From positions 1 to 63,622 of the forward strand of contig UQFL01000005.1 of the NCBI GenBank assembly GCA_900540305.1: DNA of 63,622 bases, read 5' to 3'. This DNA comes from an uncultured Oscillospiraceae bacterium. GTDB taxonomy: Bacteria > Bacillota > Clostridia > Oscillospirales > Acutalibacteraceae. Below are positions 16,611 through 25,443 of the stretch, piece by piece. How positions within the stretch are numbered: position 1 is the first letter of the stretch; every line of letters starts with the position of its first letter. The position numbers and the translations under genes are program-made. The notes below the pieces were generated by a model. That model was not told where the DNA came from and ran no database searches. It saw only the letters and a list, made by a program, of their open reading frames with translations.

Positions 16611-18539
16611 ATGAAGCTATCAAAAAAACTTCTGAGCGTGTTCCTCGCTCTGCTTATTGTCTTGTCCTCAGTATCGGCAGGATTAACGGCGTTTGCGCAG
16701 GAAAGCAACGAAGACAGAGCTTATGACGGGCTTGACGCTAATTATTTGTCACTCGCTTATGCTCTGACAAAAGAATATGTTACCAAAGCTGAGTATACGG
16801 TTGAGGACAGAAATGTTACTGTGACCGATAACGAAAGCGGCGACATATACGCAGCGGCAAAGGCGTTTTTTGATATTTTTTCTTCTATGGACTATCAGAA
16901 AAACCCTGCAACCAATCAATCAAATCTCGTAAACTTCTCTAACACTATTTCAGAAACTCTGAAAAAAGAGATGGGCAGTGATTATACTGATGAGATGGCA
17001 ACGGTTGTAACGAAGTATCTGAACGGTCTCGGAAGTAGCGCCAATGCTAATAAGGCGGCGGAATACGGGATTACAATCAACTATCCCGCAGATTCGTATT
17101 TGTGCAAATACGACAGCCCTGCCGATATGCCTGAGAGTATTCCGTCATCTGCAAGATTCTCTTATACGGTAACAAGCAAAGGCTTAATTTGGGTAAGTTA
17201 TCCGTGCAGCGAGATAAAGCAGAACGATGAGTTTACTTATGATACTGAGTCGCCAAAGGCAATAAAGTCTTACAGCGAGTTGTTCAGCAAAGATATTCTA
17301 GCTACGGCTTATGACAAGCTTAATTCCGAAACGGCAAATAATATTGCGCAAAACGGACAGGCGGCTATAGACGGCGTTTCAAAACTTTCAGAAACTGTTT
17401 ATAAGCATTTCTTTGATTATGAAATTTCAAAGGCTCAAAGCTATCTTGACGGACTTCTTAAAAGCCTTGTAAAAGAATACAGAGATATCGTTTCAAAATT
17501 AAACGACCTCTGCGGCGGAAAAGATAAAGAGGATTTTGACCTTGCGTCTCTTGAACCTGTAAAGGAACTTCTTGATTCTGCCGAAAAGCTTTATGAATCT
17601 TATAATCAGACTCAAAAAGATGAAGTGAAAGCCGAATATGAAAGCTTTGAAAAATTAAAACAGCTTTATACGGATTCTATAAATTACAATGCTAAAAGAG
17701 AATATATTAACATTGTTACCCCGTTGGAAAAATATGCGGGTGAATATGATATTCAGAAAAGCGAACTCACCTCAATAAAAGAACAGCTTGATAAAGCCGG
17801 CGCAATGTACGCTAAATTTGTCGGTGAAGTAACTGATGAACAGGTGCTTGCCTGCAAAGCCGTTTTTGATGAGGTAACAAAAAAATATGAGAGCGCTGTT
17901 GAAAAATTCGAGCTTGAAGAGTACAACCAAAAAATTAATACTCTTGCAGGATTGTTTAGCAGTTCCGTTCTTTCTTCCATAACATCAAACGAGGTAACAG
18001 ACACGGCAAATAAAGATATAACTTCTGCAATGGAGGCTTATTCTTTTGCCGCTCAGTTCCTTAACAGAAAAGATTCTTCAGCTTATTCAGACAGCGCAAA
18101 GATAGCTGCTAAAATAAGCGAAGACTTAAAAGCTGTTATGGGCGATGGATATACAACATATAATGTTAATCAAATCATAACTGAGTTTATGGGCGGCGGC
18201 GCACTCTCAGAAAGCAACTATAATAAGACATTTACTGTTATACCTTATTATATGGGTGCATATAAGAGCGTTGCCGAAATTCCTCAGAACATTGACTTTG
18301 AGGTTACTGTTTATACATATAACCACACAGCCGCAGACGGAAATTATGTTTTCAGCGGCATTACAAAGTCTGCGGAAAACAGAAATGACGAAACAGCTTA
18401 TGTTGTTTTCAATGAGTTTGAAAGAGTATTCTCTGACAGCCTTTTCGCAACTGATTTTTCAAAACTGACAGTTGCAAAACTTGCTGAAATAAGAACAAAC
18501 GCTGAAAAGGCATTTCGGCTTATGATGCTAATACGGTGA
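16611..18539 (+). CDS. N-terminal part of a frameshifted giant surface protein
   Basis: This encodes a signal peptide (about residues 1-30, cleavage likely after LTAFA) followed by helical repeats: a unit at about 40-230 that recurs as a weaker copy at about 460-620. The reading frame ends at residue 642, directly where a -1 shift would continue into the next frame. With one extra T in the TTT at 18513-18515 the protein would read on smoothly through AYDANTVKALLGQ and match the alignment of the internal repeats. I therefore treat this frame and the next as one broken gene of about 2,585 codons. GGAGGGG lies just before the ATG. No function is recognised. It is probably an anchored extracellular protein. 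Confidence 0.8.
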   Translation: MKLSKKLLSVFLALLIVLSSVSAGLTAFAQESNEDRAYDGLDANYLSLAYALTKEYVTKAEYTVEDRNVTVTDNESGDIYAAAKAFFDIFSSMDYQKNPATNQSNLVNFSNTISETLKKEMGSDYTDEMATVVTKYLNGLGSSANANKAAEYGITINYPADSYLCKYDSPADMPESIPSSARFSYTVTSKGLIWVSYPCSEIKQNDEFTYDTESPKAIKSYSELFSKDILATAYDKLNSETANNIAQNGQAAIDGVSKLSETVYKHFFDYEISKAQSYLDGLLKSLVKEYRDIVSKLNDLCGGKDKEDFDLASLEPVKELLDSAEKLYESYNQTQKDEVKAEYESFEKLKQLYTDSINYNAKREYINIVTPLEKYAGEYDIQKSELTSIKEQLDKAGAMYAKFVGEVTDEQVLACKAVFDEVTKKYESAVEKFELEEYNQKINTLAGLFSSSVLSSITSNEVTDTANKDITSAMEAYSFAAQFLNRKDSSAYSDSAKIAAKISEDLKAVMGDGYTTYNVNQIITEFMGGGALSESNYNKTFTVIPYYMGAYKSVAEIPQNIDFEVTVYTYNHTAADGNYVFSGITKSAENRNDETAYVVFNEFERVFSDSLFATDFSKLTVAKLAEIRTNAEKAFRLMMLIR

Positions 18540-21500
18540 AAGCGCTTCTCGGTCAGCGTGCAGAAAATGCAAAGGGCATAACTGCTAAGTGCGACGAGAA
18601 TATGGCGGTTGTATTTGCAAATTCAGTGGACAAGCTTGTTAAAGACTTTGACGGCAAGGAGCTTGATTCTGCTCAGATTAAAGCGTTTATTGACAGATGC
18701 GCAGCTATTGAAGCAGACTATGCTATCCTTTCAGCCCCCGCAAAGGAAAATGAGGTTGTTACAGGCGCTTATAAATCATTTGAAGATTTAAAGGCAAAGT
18801 TTCAGGATAATGTTGACGATTTCAATGCTAAGGAATTTATGAAACACGCTTTGGAATTTGTAAATAAGTATCCCGAAGAGAAAATGACTTATGAAATCAA
18901 CGAGCAGTTTGCCGCAGATTTAAAAGTTATTTTAGATGAATATACTTCTCTCAGTGAAAAATCTAAATCAGTGAAAGAAGTAGCAGACTGCTTTACTTTG
19001 ATTGAAATGACAAGCCAAAAGATGGAAGCAGTTGTTCAGAAACATTATTATGATTCATTCCTTTCAACTGCTGAAAACCGTCTCAAAGGATATTATACCG
19101 ATAACAACGGCACGGCTGAAATAGTTGATTTTGATATTTTCGGCGTTGCAAATGTTAAAGGCGTAATAAGAGATGTAAACGCAGCTTACAATCTTCTTAA
19201 CGAAGACTATAAACAGGACTCAAAAGTTCAGTATTATATGGATATTGTTACAAAGCTTCAAAACAAAGTAAATGAGCTTGTAGGCAATCCGAAATTTGAA
19301 AAGTTTGAAGTTGAGTATCCTGAAAATGTTACAAGCGAGCAGGTTGAGGATATACTCAATAAGCTTGACGGTGTTTTGAACGGACCTGCAATCGAGCAGG
19401 CGCTCGGCAAACCGCTTGACGAATATGTAATGGACCTTGCAAGCAACGCCTTGTTCAAGGACGAAACAATAAATGCTGCTTTGGCGGCGCTTTATCCGCA
19501 GATTGAAAACGCAGTTAAGGATTATAAGAATTATCTCGGACTTGTAGGTCTTTATGTAACTCCTAAAACCGTTTCAGAAAGAACTGCAATGGACGAATAT
19601 CCGACTGCACAGAAAGTTCTTAAAGCAGCAGGCGATGACTGGAACAATGTTAAATGGGAAGAGTGTAACTGGGTTAAGGCAGACGGAACAAAGGTTACCG
19701 ATGTTGAAAGCTTCTGTAATGCTCTCGGCGCAGGTCTTCAGGGTATAAACAATGCACTTAAGGCGCTCCTTACAGGAGATAGTATTAAGGCTCTCGGCTT
19801 TATCACAATTATTTCAGGTAACGAAGGTTATAATAAGGATATTCTTCCTCTTCTTGAAGTGCTCGGTTGTGAAACAGTACCCACAGCTACTTTCAAGTCA
19901 CGCAATAACCTTGCGGCAAATATGCTCAAGGATATTCTTGTTCCTCTTTTCAACAGAGTTCAGGAACTTCTCAAAGAAAAAACCGCAACTCAGATAGTTG
20001 AAATGCTCCCCGATATCTCATATGTAATGGCTTATGACTTGCTCAAAAAAGGCGTTGCCGATTTGGCTTCTCCTCTTGCAAGTTTCGGCTTTGACGCAAA
20101 TAAGCTTCTTGCTGATACAGGTATCGATTTAGGCGATGTTATGGGTCTTATCAACAAGGCTATAGCAAGCACAGGATTTGTTCTTCCCGAAATCAACTGG
20201 GCTGAATTTGCAGGTATAGGCGAATGGCAGACAGATTATCCGAGCAACCGTACAGCAGGTGTGAGAAATCATATCAACGGCAACAACGCAGATGTAACCG
20301 TTCAGCTCGTTTACTATGTTATCGGCGCACTCAAAGCAAATGAGGACGCTATAAAGAAACTTGCCGGAAACGGCTCAAATATGGTGGTAAACATTATTCT
20401 CAGCACCGTTTTCAAGTGTGAGGATAAAAAGATTGCTCAGGCATTGTTCACAATGCTCACTCCTTATGATACTCCTGACTATGTATGGAATATGGACTGG
20501 ACAAAAACAAATGTTAATTATCCGTCCTCTTATTCTTCAAAAGATGTTGAAAAACTTGTAGATATTCTTTCCGATATCGCAACAAATGTTATTTCAATGC
20601 TCATTGACGGTTCGCTCAGCGATAAGCTTTCAAGCAGTGTTTATAACGGCGATATCATAACTAAGTTATTTACCTCCGTTTACTCCGCTCTCGGGGATGA
20701 GACAGTTCTCAAAGTCCTTTCGATGGTTACGGTTACCGATGCAGACGGTAAAACATATAAAATTGATGTTTCCAAAGAAGCATTGGTAACTGCCCTTGAA
20801 AAGGATTATCCCAAGGCGGCAAAAGCGGTTAAAAAAGCAGAAACAATAAAAGACGCTGAAATTCCTGCAGACGCATGGAATGTAAAAGACGCAGAATCTT
20901 TTGCAAAAGCATTATCTACAGCGCTCAGCCCGTTTGACAGTGTTATTACTTTGCTCCTTGCAGGAAAAGGAATGACTGTTGATGTTGCAGGCACTACTGT
21001 AATAAAAGGTGCAAACGGATATAACAATGCCGTTAAGCCTTTACTTGACGCATTGTCCGCAAAGGCGCTTTCAGTTTCTGATTTCAATGCGCAGGCAAAG
21101 GAAAACCCGTCATCAGCGCTTTACAATATTGTTCTTCCATTGCTCGGTGTAGCTGACACCGTAGCGGCAGACCCTGTAAACGCTTTGGTTGAAATTGCTC
21201 CCAAAGCGGCGCTCTTTATTGATAACGGCGGTATCCAGACAGCAATTGAACAGCTTCTTGCTCCACTCAACAATGTTCTCGGAGCAGTTGCAATAATTGC
21301 AGGTAAAGACAATATTTACGAATGGCTCGTAGGCGATGTTCTCAGCCTCTTTGTAGGAGTTAAACTCGACTGGAATAATCTTCAAAATCAGATTGTTCCG
21401 ATTTTAAACGAAAAGCTTCTCAAAAACCTCAATATTAAGGGAACAAAAGTTTCTCTTGAACTCCCGAATATTGATTGGTCACTGATTGCAGGATGCACAA

Positions 21501-24367
21501 CATCTGCAAACGGACAGACCGTAAAGGCGGACAGCGCAGTTACAATTCTTAAATATCTTTGGAAAACAGTTCAGACAAACAAAGATGAAATTTCAGGCCT
21601 TATCAAAAACCTTGCAGGTGAACAGACATACAAGACACTTTCACCTTACCTTGATAAGCTGTTTGCAATAAGCGGCGACAAGGCGATAGAAGTACTTGTT
21701 AATGTCACAAAAGGACTTGACGCTTCATCATTCAAGGCTGACTGGTCATTCCTTTACAGAAATTATACTCCGACAACTGTAAAATACCCGAGCGGCGTTT
21801 CACAGAGTGATATGGAAAATGTTGTAAACATTCTTTCAGTTGCGCTCAACAACGCACTTTCATCGCTTCTTGATATTTCGCTCAGCGGAGCTTTGTCGGA
21901 TACTATTTATAAAAACAGCGTTATTAATTCAATAGCAAAAGCTATTTATTCAATTACAGCAAATAATACCGTAGTAACTGTATTTAATTTACTCGGTATT
22001 GATGCTTCAACTGGTGCAGTTGCAAAATCACTTCAGAAAGATTATCCAAACATTGCTAAAGCAATTTCTGCTTCATCATCACTCGCAAGTGTAAACACAA
22101 GCGTTTTTGATTGGCAGGTTAAGGATAAAAACAGCTTTATCAAAGCATTGGTTGCAGTTTTAAGACCGTTTAACGACGCACTTAATCTGTTGTTGAACAG
22201 CGGAGAAATCAGTATTGCCGGGGTTGTGGGATTTACTGGTGCAAACGGTTATGAAAATGCCGTTAAGCCTATTCTTGATGTTCTCGGCTGCAACTCAATG
22301 TCTGTTTCGGATTACCGAAAGGCAGCGCAGAATAATGCAGATAATCTTTTAATTAATATTCTTGACCTGCTTCTTACAAGAGTGGATAAAATGCTTTCAG
22401 ACCCCGTAAATGAAATTACCAAGGTATTGCCTGCGGTTTCAAACTTCATTGATAAAGGCGGAGTTCAGAAAGCGGTAGAAAACTTAATCTATCCCGTATC
22501 AAATCTAGTAAGCCCCGTTCTTTCGGTTGTTACAGATGAAAGCGTTATGGATTTCATTTTGGGTCTTCTCAAGGTTGATATAGACTGGAATAATCTTCAA
22601 AGTGAAGTCATTCCGCTTCTAAATAATAAACTTTTGAACGATATAACAATCAAATCCAAAAATGTTGCAATTAAGCTTCCCAATATCGACTGGGGCGCAG
22701 TTGCAGGATGCGGAAAGTTGAGCTCAAATTCAATTCAAGCGGACAAGGGCGCACAGTTTATGCTTCTTGTAAACTATGTGTTCAAAGCGCTTGAAATGAA
22801 CAAGTCAACTGTTATTTCGCTCATTGGTTCAAATCAAACTGTATCGCAGATAGTAAACAATATTATCGCTTGCGGTCCTGACGGATTTGTAAAGATTCTT
22901 GTAAACATTCTGCTCAGAATGCAGACATTTGATAATGTTAAGTGGAATTTCAAGAACTTAAATAAAACAAGCGTTGTTTACACCAAGAATTATAATGAGG
23001 AAGATTACGCAAACGCACTCACTATGGTTGACCCGATGATCAACAATATGCTTGTGGACTTTGCGGGTAATTCCCTCAAACCGTTTGTAGCAGAAATGCT
23101 CTATACAAACAATATAGTAAACAAACTTGCTGAACTTATCTACACAAACATTTCAAATCTTGATATAGGTATTGATATTAACACTGTGCTTTCAGCGGCA
23201 GGCGTTGATATTTCAACTAAGGGCGTTGCCGCAAGCATCAGCGATTACAGCGCAGCGTCAAAGGAAATCAAGAAATACAGCAGCTGGAAGAATGTTGATT
23301 TCAGCAAGATTAACTGGGGCTTTAAGGACGGAGACAGAAAAGGTTTTGTAAACGCACTTTCAGCAGTTTTAAGACCTCTCTATCCCGTATTGAGAGCAGT
23401 GCTTTCAGGCGAGGACCTTGTTGTTCTCGGCTCAATCGCAATCAAGGGCGGAAACGGATATAACACAGCCGTTATCCCTGTACTTGAAGCTCTCGGCGTA
23501 GATGAAGACGCACTTGTTTCACCGTCAAAATACGCTAAGGAAGCTGATTCAGATAAGCTTATTACAAACATTATCAATCCGCTTCTTGACAGAGTAGAGC
23601 AGATTCTTGATTCACCCGTAGTTGTGCTTACACAGACACTTCCGAATGTTGCATATTTCATTCATAACGGCGGTATCAAGGCAAGCGCAGATAATCTTCT
23701 TGCTCCCGTTACTAATATCCTTAAAGAGATAGACCCGATTTATTCAGTTAATATTGATTTGTCTTCTCTTGAAAATCCGAATCTTGCAGATTTGGTAAAC
23801 GGTATTCTTGACGGAGTTAAAATAGACGGCAAACCGCTTGAAATCAAGCTGAGCAATATAGACCTTGAAAAACTTGCAGGTATAGGCAGCGTTGTAAATT
23901 ATAAATCAATGCGCACCTATAACGGCGAGAGAATGGACGCAAAGAGAGTTGAAGCTGATACAACAGCTGTATTCATCAGCACATTGAGATATCTTGTATC
24001 AAATATTAAGACTAATCTTGACGCTATCAACAGCCTTCTTGCAAGATTCAACTTGCCTGAAAATGTTCTCAGCATCATAAATCAGGTTCTTTCAGCCCTC
24101 GTATCATCAGATGTTGACGATGTTATCGAAATGCTTATGGACCTTTTGTTCGGCGGCTCAGGAGATAGTGCTGCTGTGACTGCAGAAGAGACAAACGCAA
24201 GCTCAGACCCGTTCAAGCTTGGTAATTTCTATTGGGCATACTGGGTAACACTTGCAGGTGTAACGCTTCTTGTTTGCGCAATTCTGTATTTGATTTCAAG
24301 AAAGTTAAAAAAGAAAAATGAAAATCTTTTGCTTGAAGATATAAACTCACAGGAGGAAATCTTATGA
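18536..24367 (+). CDS. C-terminal part of the giant repeat-containing surface protein
   Basis: 1,943 residues reading on from the frameshift. The apparent GTG start at 18536 overlaps the previous stop (GTGA) but has no ribosome site and no signal peptide, so separate initiation is unlikely. From about residue 378 four tandem repeats of roughly 400 residues follow, starting near 19,667, 20,873, 22,107 and 23,310. Marker motifs recur in each: W-x-(V/F)-K-D, a GANGYNNAVKP-like stretch, F-I-x-x-GGI and L-P-N-I-D-W-x-x-(I/V)-A-G. The C terminus has one membrane span (about 1,903-1,923) and a basic cytoplasmic tail. So the protein is a long helical fibre anchored at its C-terminal end. The family is unrecognised. 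Confidence 0.8.
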   Translation: MKALLGQRAENAKGITAKCDENMAVVFANSVDKLVKDFDGKELDSAQIKAFIDRCAAIEADYAILSAPAKENEVVTGAYKSFEDLKAKFQDNVDDFNAKEFMKHALEFVNKYPEEKMTYEINEQFAADLKVILDEYTSLSEKSKSVKEVADCFTLIEMTSQKMEAVVQKHYYDSFLSTAENRLKGYYTDNNGTAEIVDFDIFGVANVKGVIRDVNAAYNLLNEDYKQDSKVQYYMDIVTKLQNKVNELVGNPKFEKFEVEYPENVTSEQVEDILNKLDGVLNGPAIEQALGKPLDEYVMDLASNALFKDETINAALAALYPQIENAVKDYKNYLGLVGLYVTPKTVSERTAMDEYPTAQKVLKAAGDDWNNVKWEECNWVKADGTKVTDVESFCNALGAGLQGINNALKALLTGDSIKALGFITIISGNEGYNKDILPLLEVLGCETVPTATFKSRNNLAANMLKDILVPLFNRVQELLKEKTATQIVEMLPDISYVMAYDLLKKGVADLASPLASFGFDANKLLADTGIDLGDVMGLINKAIASTGFVLPEINWAEFAGIGEWQTDYPSNRTAGVRNHINGNNADVTVQLVYYVIGALKANEDAIKKLAGNGSNMVVNIILSTVFKCEDKKIAQALFTMLTPYDTPDYVWNMDWTKTNVNYPSSYSSKDVEKLVDILSDIATNVISMLIDGSLSDKLSSSVYNGDIITKLFTSVYSALGDETVLKVLSMVTVTDADGKTYKIDVSKEALVTALEKDYPKAAKAVKKAETIKDAEIPADAWNVKDAESFAKALSTALSPFDSVITLLLAGKGMTVDVAGTTVIKGANGYNNAVKPLLDALSAKALSVSDFNAQAKENPSSALYNIVLPLLGVADTVAADPVNALVEIAPKAALFIDNGGIQTAIEQLLAPLNNVLGAVAIIAGKDNIYEWLVGDVLSLFVGVKLDWNNLQNQIVPILNEKLLKNLNIKGTKVSLELPNIDWSLIAGCTTSANGQTVKADSAVTILKYLWKTVQTNKDEISGLIKNLAGEQTYKTLSPYLDKLFAISGDKAIEVLVNVTKGLDASSFKADWSFLYRNYTPTTVKYPSGVSQSDMENVVNILSVALNNALSSLLDISLSGALSDTIYKNSVINSIAKAIYSITANNTVVTVFNLLGIDASTGAVAKSLQKDYPNIAKAISASSSLASVNTSVFDWQVKDKNSFIKALVAVLRPFNDALNLLLNSGEISIAGVVGFTGANGYENAVKPILDVLGCNSMSVSDYRKAAQNNADNLLINILDLLLTRVDKMLSDPVNEITKVLPAVSNFIDKGGVQKAVENLIYPVSNLVSPVLSVVTDESVMDFILGLLKVDIDWNNLQSEVIPLLNNKLLNDITIKSKNVAIKLPNIDWGAVAGCGKLSSNSIQADKGAQFMLLVNYVFKALEMNKSTVISLIGSNQTVSQIVNNIIACGPDGFVKILVNILLRMQTFDNVKWNFKNLNKTSVVYTKNYNEEDYANALTMVDPMINNMLVDFAGNSLKPFVAEMLYTNNIVNKLAELIYTNISNLDIGIDINTVLSAAGVDISTKGVAASISDYSAASKEIKKYSSWKNVDFSKINWGFKDGDRKGFVNALSAVLRPLYPVLRAVLSGEDLVVLGSIAIKGGNGYNTAVIPVLEALGVDEDALVSPSKYAKEADSDKLITNIINPLLDRVEQILDSPVVVLTQTLPNVAYFIHNGGIKASADNLLAPVTNILKEIDPIYSVNIDLSSLENPNLADLVNGILDGVKIDGKPLEIKLSNIDLEKLAGIGSVVNYKSMRTYNGERMDAKRVEADTTAVFISTLRYLVSNIKTNLDAINSLLARFNLPENVLSIINQVLSALVSSDVDDVIEMLMDLLFGGSGDSAAVTAEETNASSDPFKLGNFYWAYWVTLAGVTLLVCAILYLISRKLKKKNENLLLEDINSQEEIL

Positions 24368-25323
24368 AAAAAGCTTTTAAAATAATTTCTATAATCCTTG
24401 TAGTTTGTATAGTTGTGAGCGGCGTTGTTTTCGGCGTTTTGAAAAAAGAGGAAATAAACTATTTTTACAGCGCAATGCATAATGCTTCCGTTGCTTTGAG
24501 CGACGGGAGCTGGAAAGACGCCGGAAAAACTGACGGCGGTAACGATGCTCAAGTTGAAAGCGCTTTTGTTGCAGGCAAATACGGCGGAATAGAATTTAAA
24601 ACCGCTGAAGATGTCGTAAATTATTATGTTGATGCATATAACAAAACAAAGGCTAAAACAGCAAGCTATATTGACGATCAGGGCGCACAGCAGACTTACT
24701 ATGCTATGCTCGGTACTGAGGAACTTAAAATAAATAATGTACTCGTTGAGGGTAAGGAAAATTCAATTATCAACGGACTTGTTCCGAGTATTATTGACAG
24801 CCTTTTCAGCCCCAATGTTTACGGACTTCCTCCGTGTGCCAACAGAGACCCCTCACAGGATATTGATGAAAACGGAGAATCTATGCAGACTTCAAGATTG
24901 ACTGCTGAGGACATCAAGAACTGCTCCGTAAAGGACAACGGAGACGGTACTATTACAGTTACGCTTGTTCCTAACGATGTTCAGATGAGCCATAAGGGAC
25001 TTGACGCACAGGGTAAAGTTTTCAATACTCTTGGCGCTATTGATAAAACTGTTGATTCAATCTCTGTTCTTTCATGGGCAAGCGGAACAACAGCTGATAA
25101 CTGCAGCGTTCTTTACAGCAAAGGCACGGCAGTTGCAAAGATTGACACCGCAAGCGGTGAAATAGTTGAGGCAGATTATACTGCTAATATTGATATTAGT
25201 GTTCAGCACGCAAATGTAGCCATCCTCCAAGATAAAAATGCGTCGCTCAACATTACATATAAACAGCACTTCCCCGCAGACGACCAGTATTTGATGGATT
25301 CAAGGGGAATCAAAAAAGGTTAA
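24364..25323 (+). CDS. Membrane-anchored extracellular protein, partner of the giant surface protein
   Basis: A 319-residue protein with one N-terminal membrane anchor (about residues 7-27) and an outside domain rich in beta strands at about 180-310. Its ATG overlaps the stop of the giant protein gene by four bases (ATGA), and AGGAGG sits in the end of that gene, so the two are made together and probably act together at the cell surface. No known domain is recognised. Confidence 0.7.
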   Translation: MKKAFKIISIILVVCIVVSGVVFGVLKKEEINYFYSAMHNASVALSDGSWKDAGKTDGGNDAQVESAFVAGKYGGIEFKTAEDVVNYYVDAYNKTKAKTASYIDDQGAQQTYYAMLGTEELKINNVLVEGKENSIINGLVPSIIDSLFSPNVYGLPPCANRDPSQDIDENGESMQTSRLTAEDIKNCSVKDNGDGTITVTLVPNDVQMSHKGLDAQGKVFNTLGAIDKTVDSISVLSWASGTTADNCSVLYSKGTAVAKIDTASGEIVEADYTANIDISVQHANVAILQDKNASLNITYKQHFPADDQYLMDSRGIKKG

Positions 25324-25350
25324 TTCTGATTGAATATACCGTTCAACAGA

Positions 25351-25385
25351 ACCCCCCGCCGAAGTAATTCGGCGGGGGTTTTTCT
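25351..25385 (+). terminator. Terminator after the surface protein operon
   Basis: ACCCCC-CGCCGAA pairs with TTCGGCG-GGGGT around GTAA and is followed by a T run. It lies between convergent genes. Confidence 0.92.
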
Positions 25386-25443
25386 TGTGCTTATTAAATT
25401 TTGAAAATTAGTCCTTAAACAATAATTGATAATGTGTTGCAAT

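Noticed and set aside
18500..18540. Programmed -1 ribosomal frameshift in the giant surface protein
   Set aside because: No slippery heptamer of the X-XXY-YYZ type is in phase near the shift, and I see no stimulating stem. A simple one-base deletion explains it better.
20806..21087. Minus-strand open frames within the giant surface protein
   Set aside because: They arise from biased codon use of the alanine/leucine-rich repeats and have no start signals.
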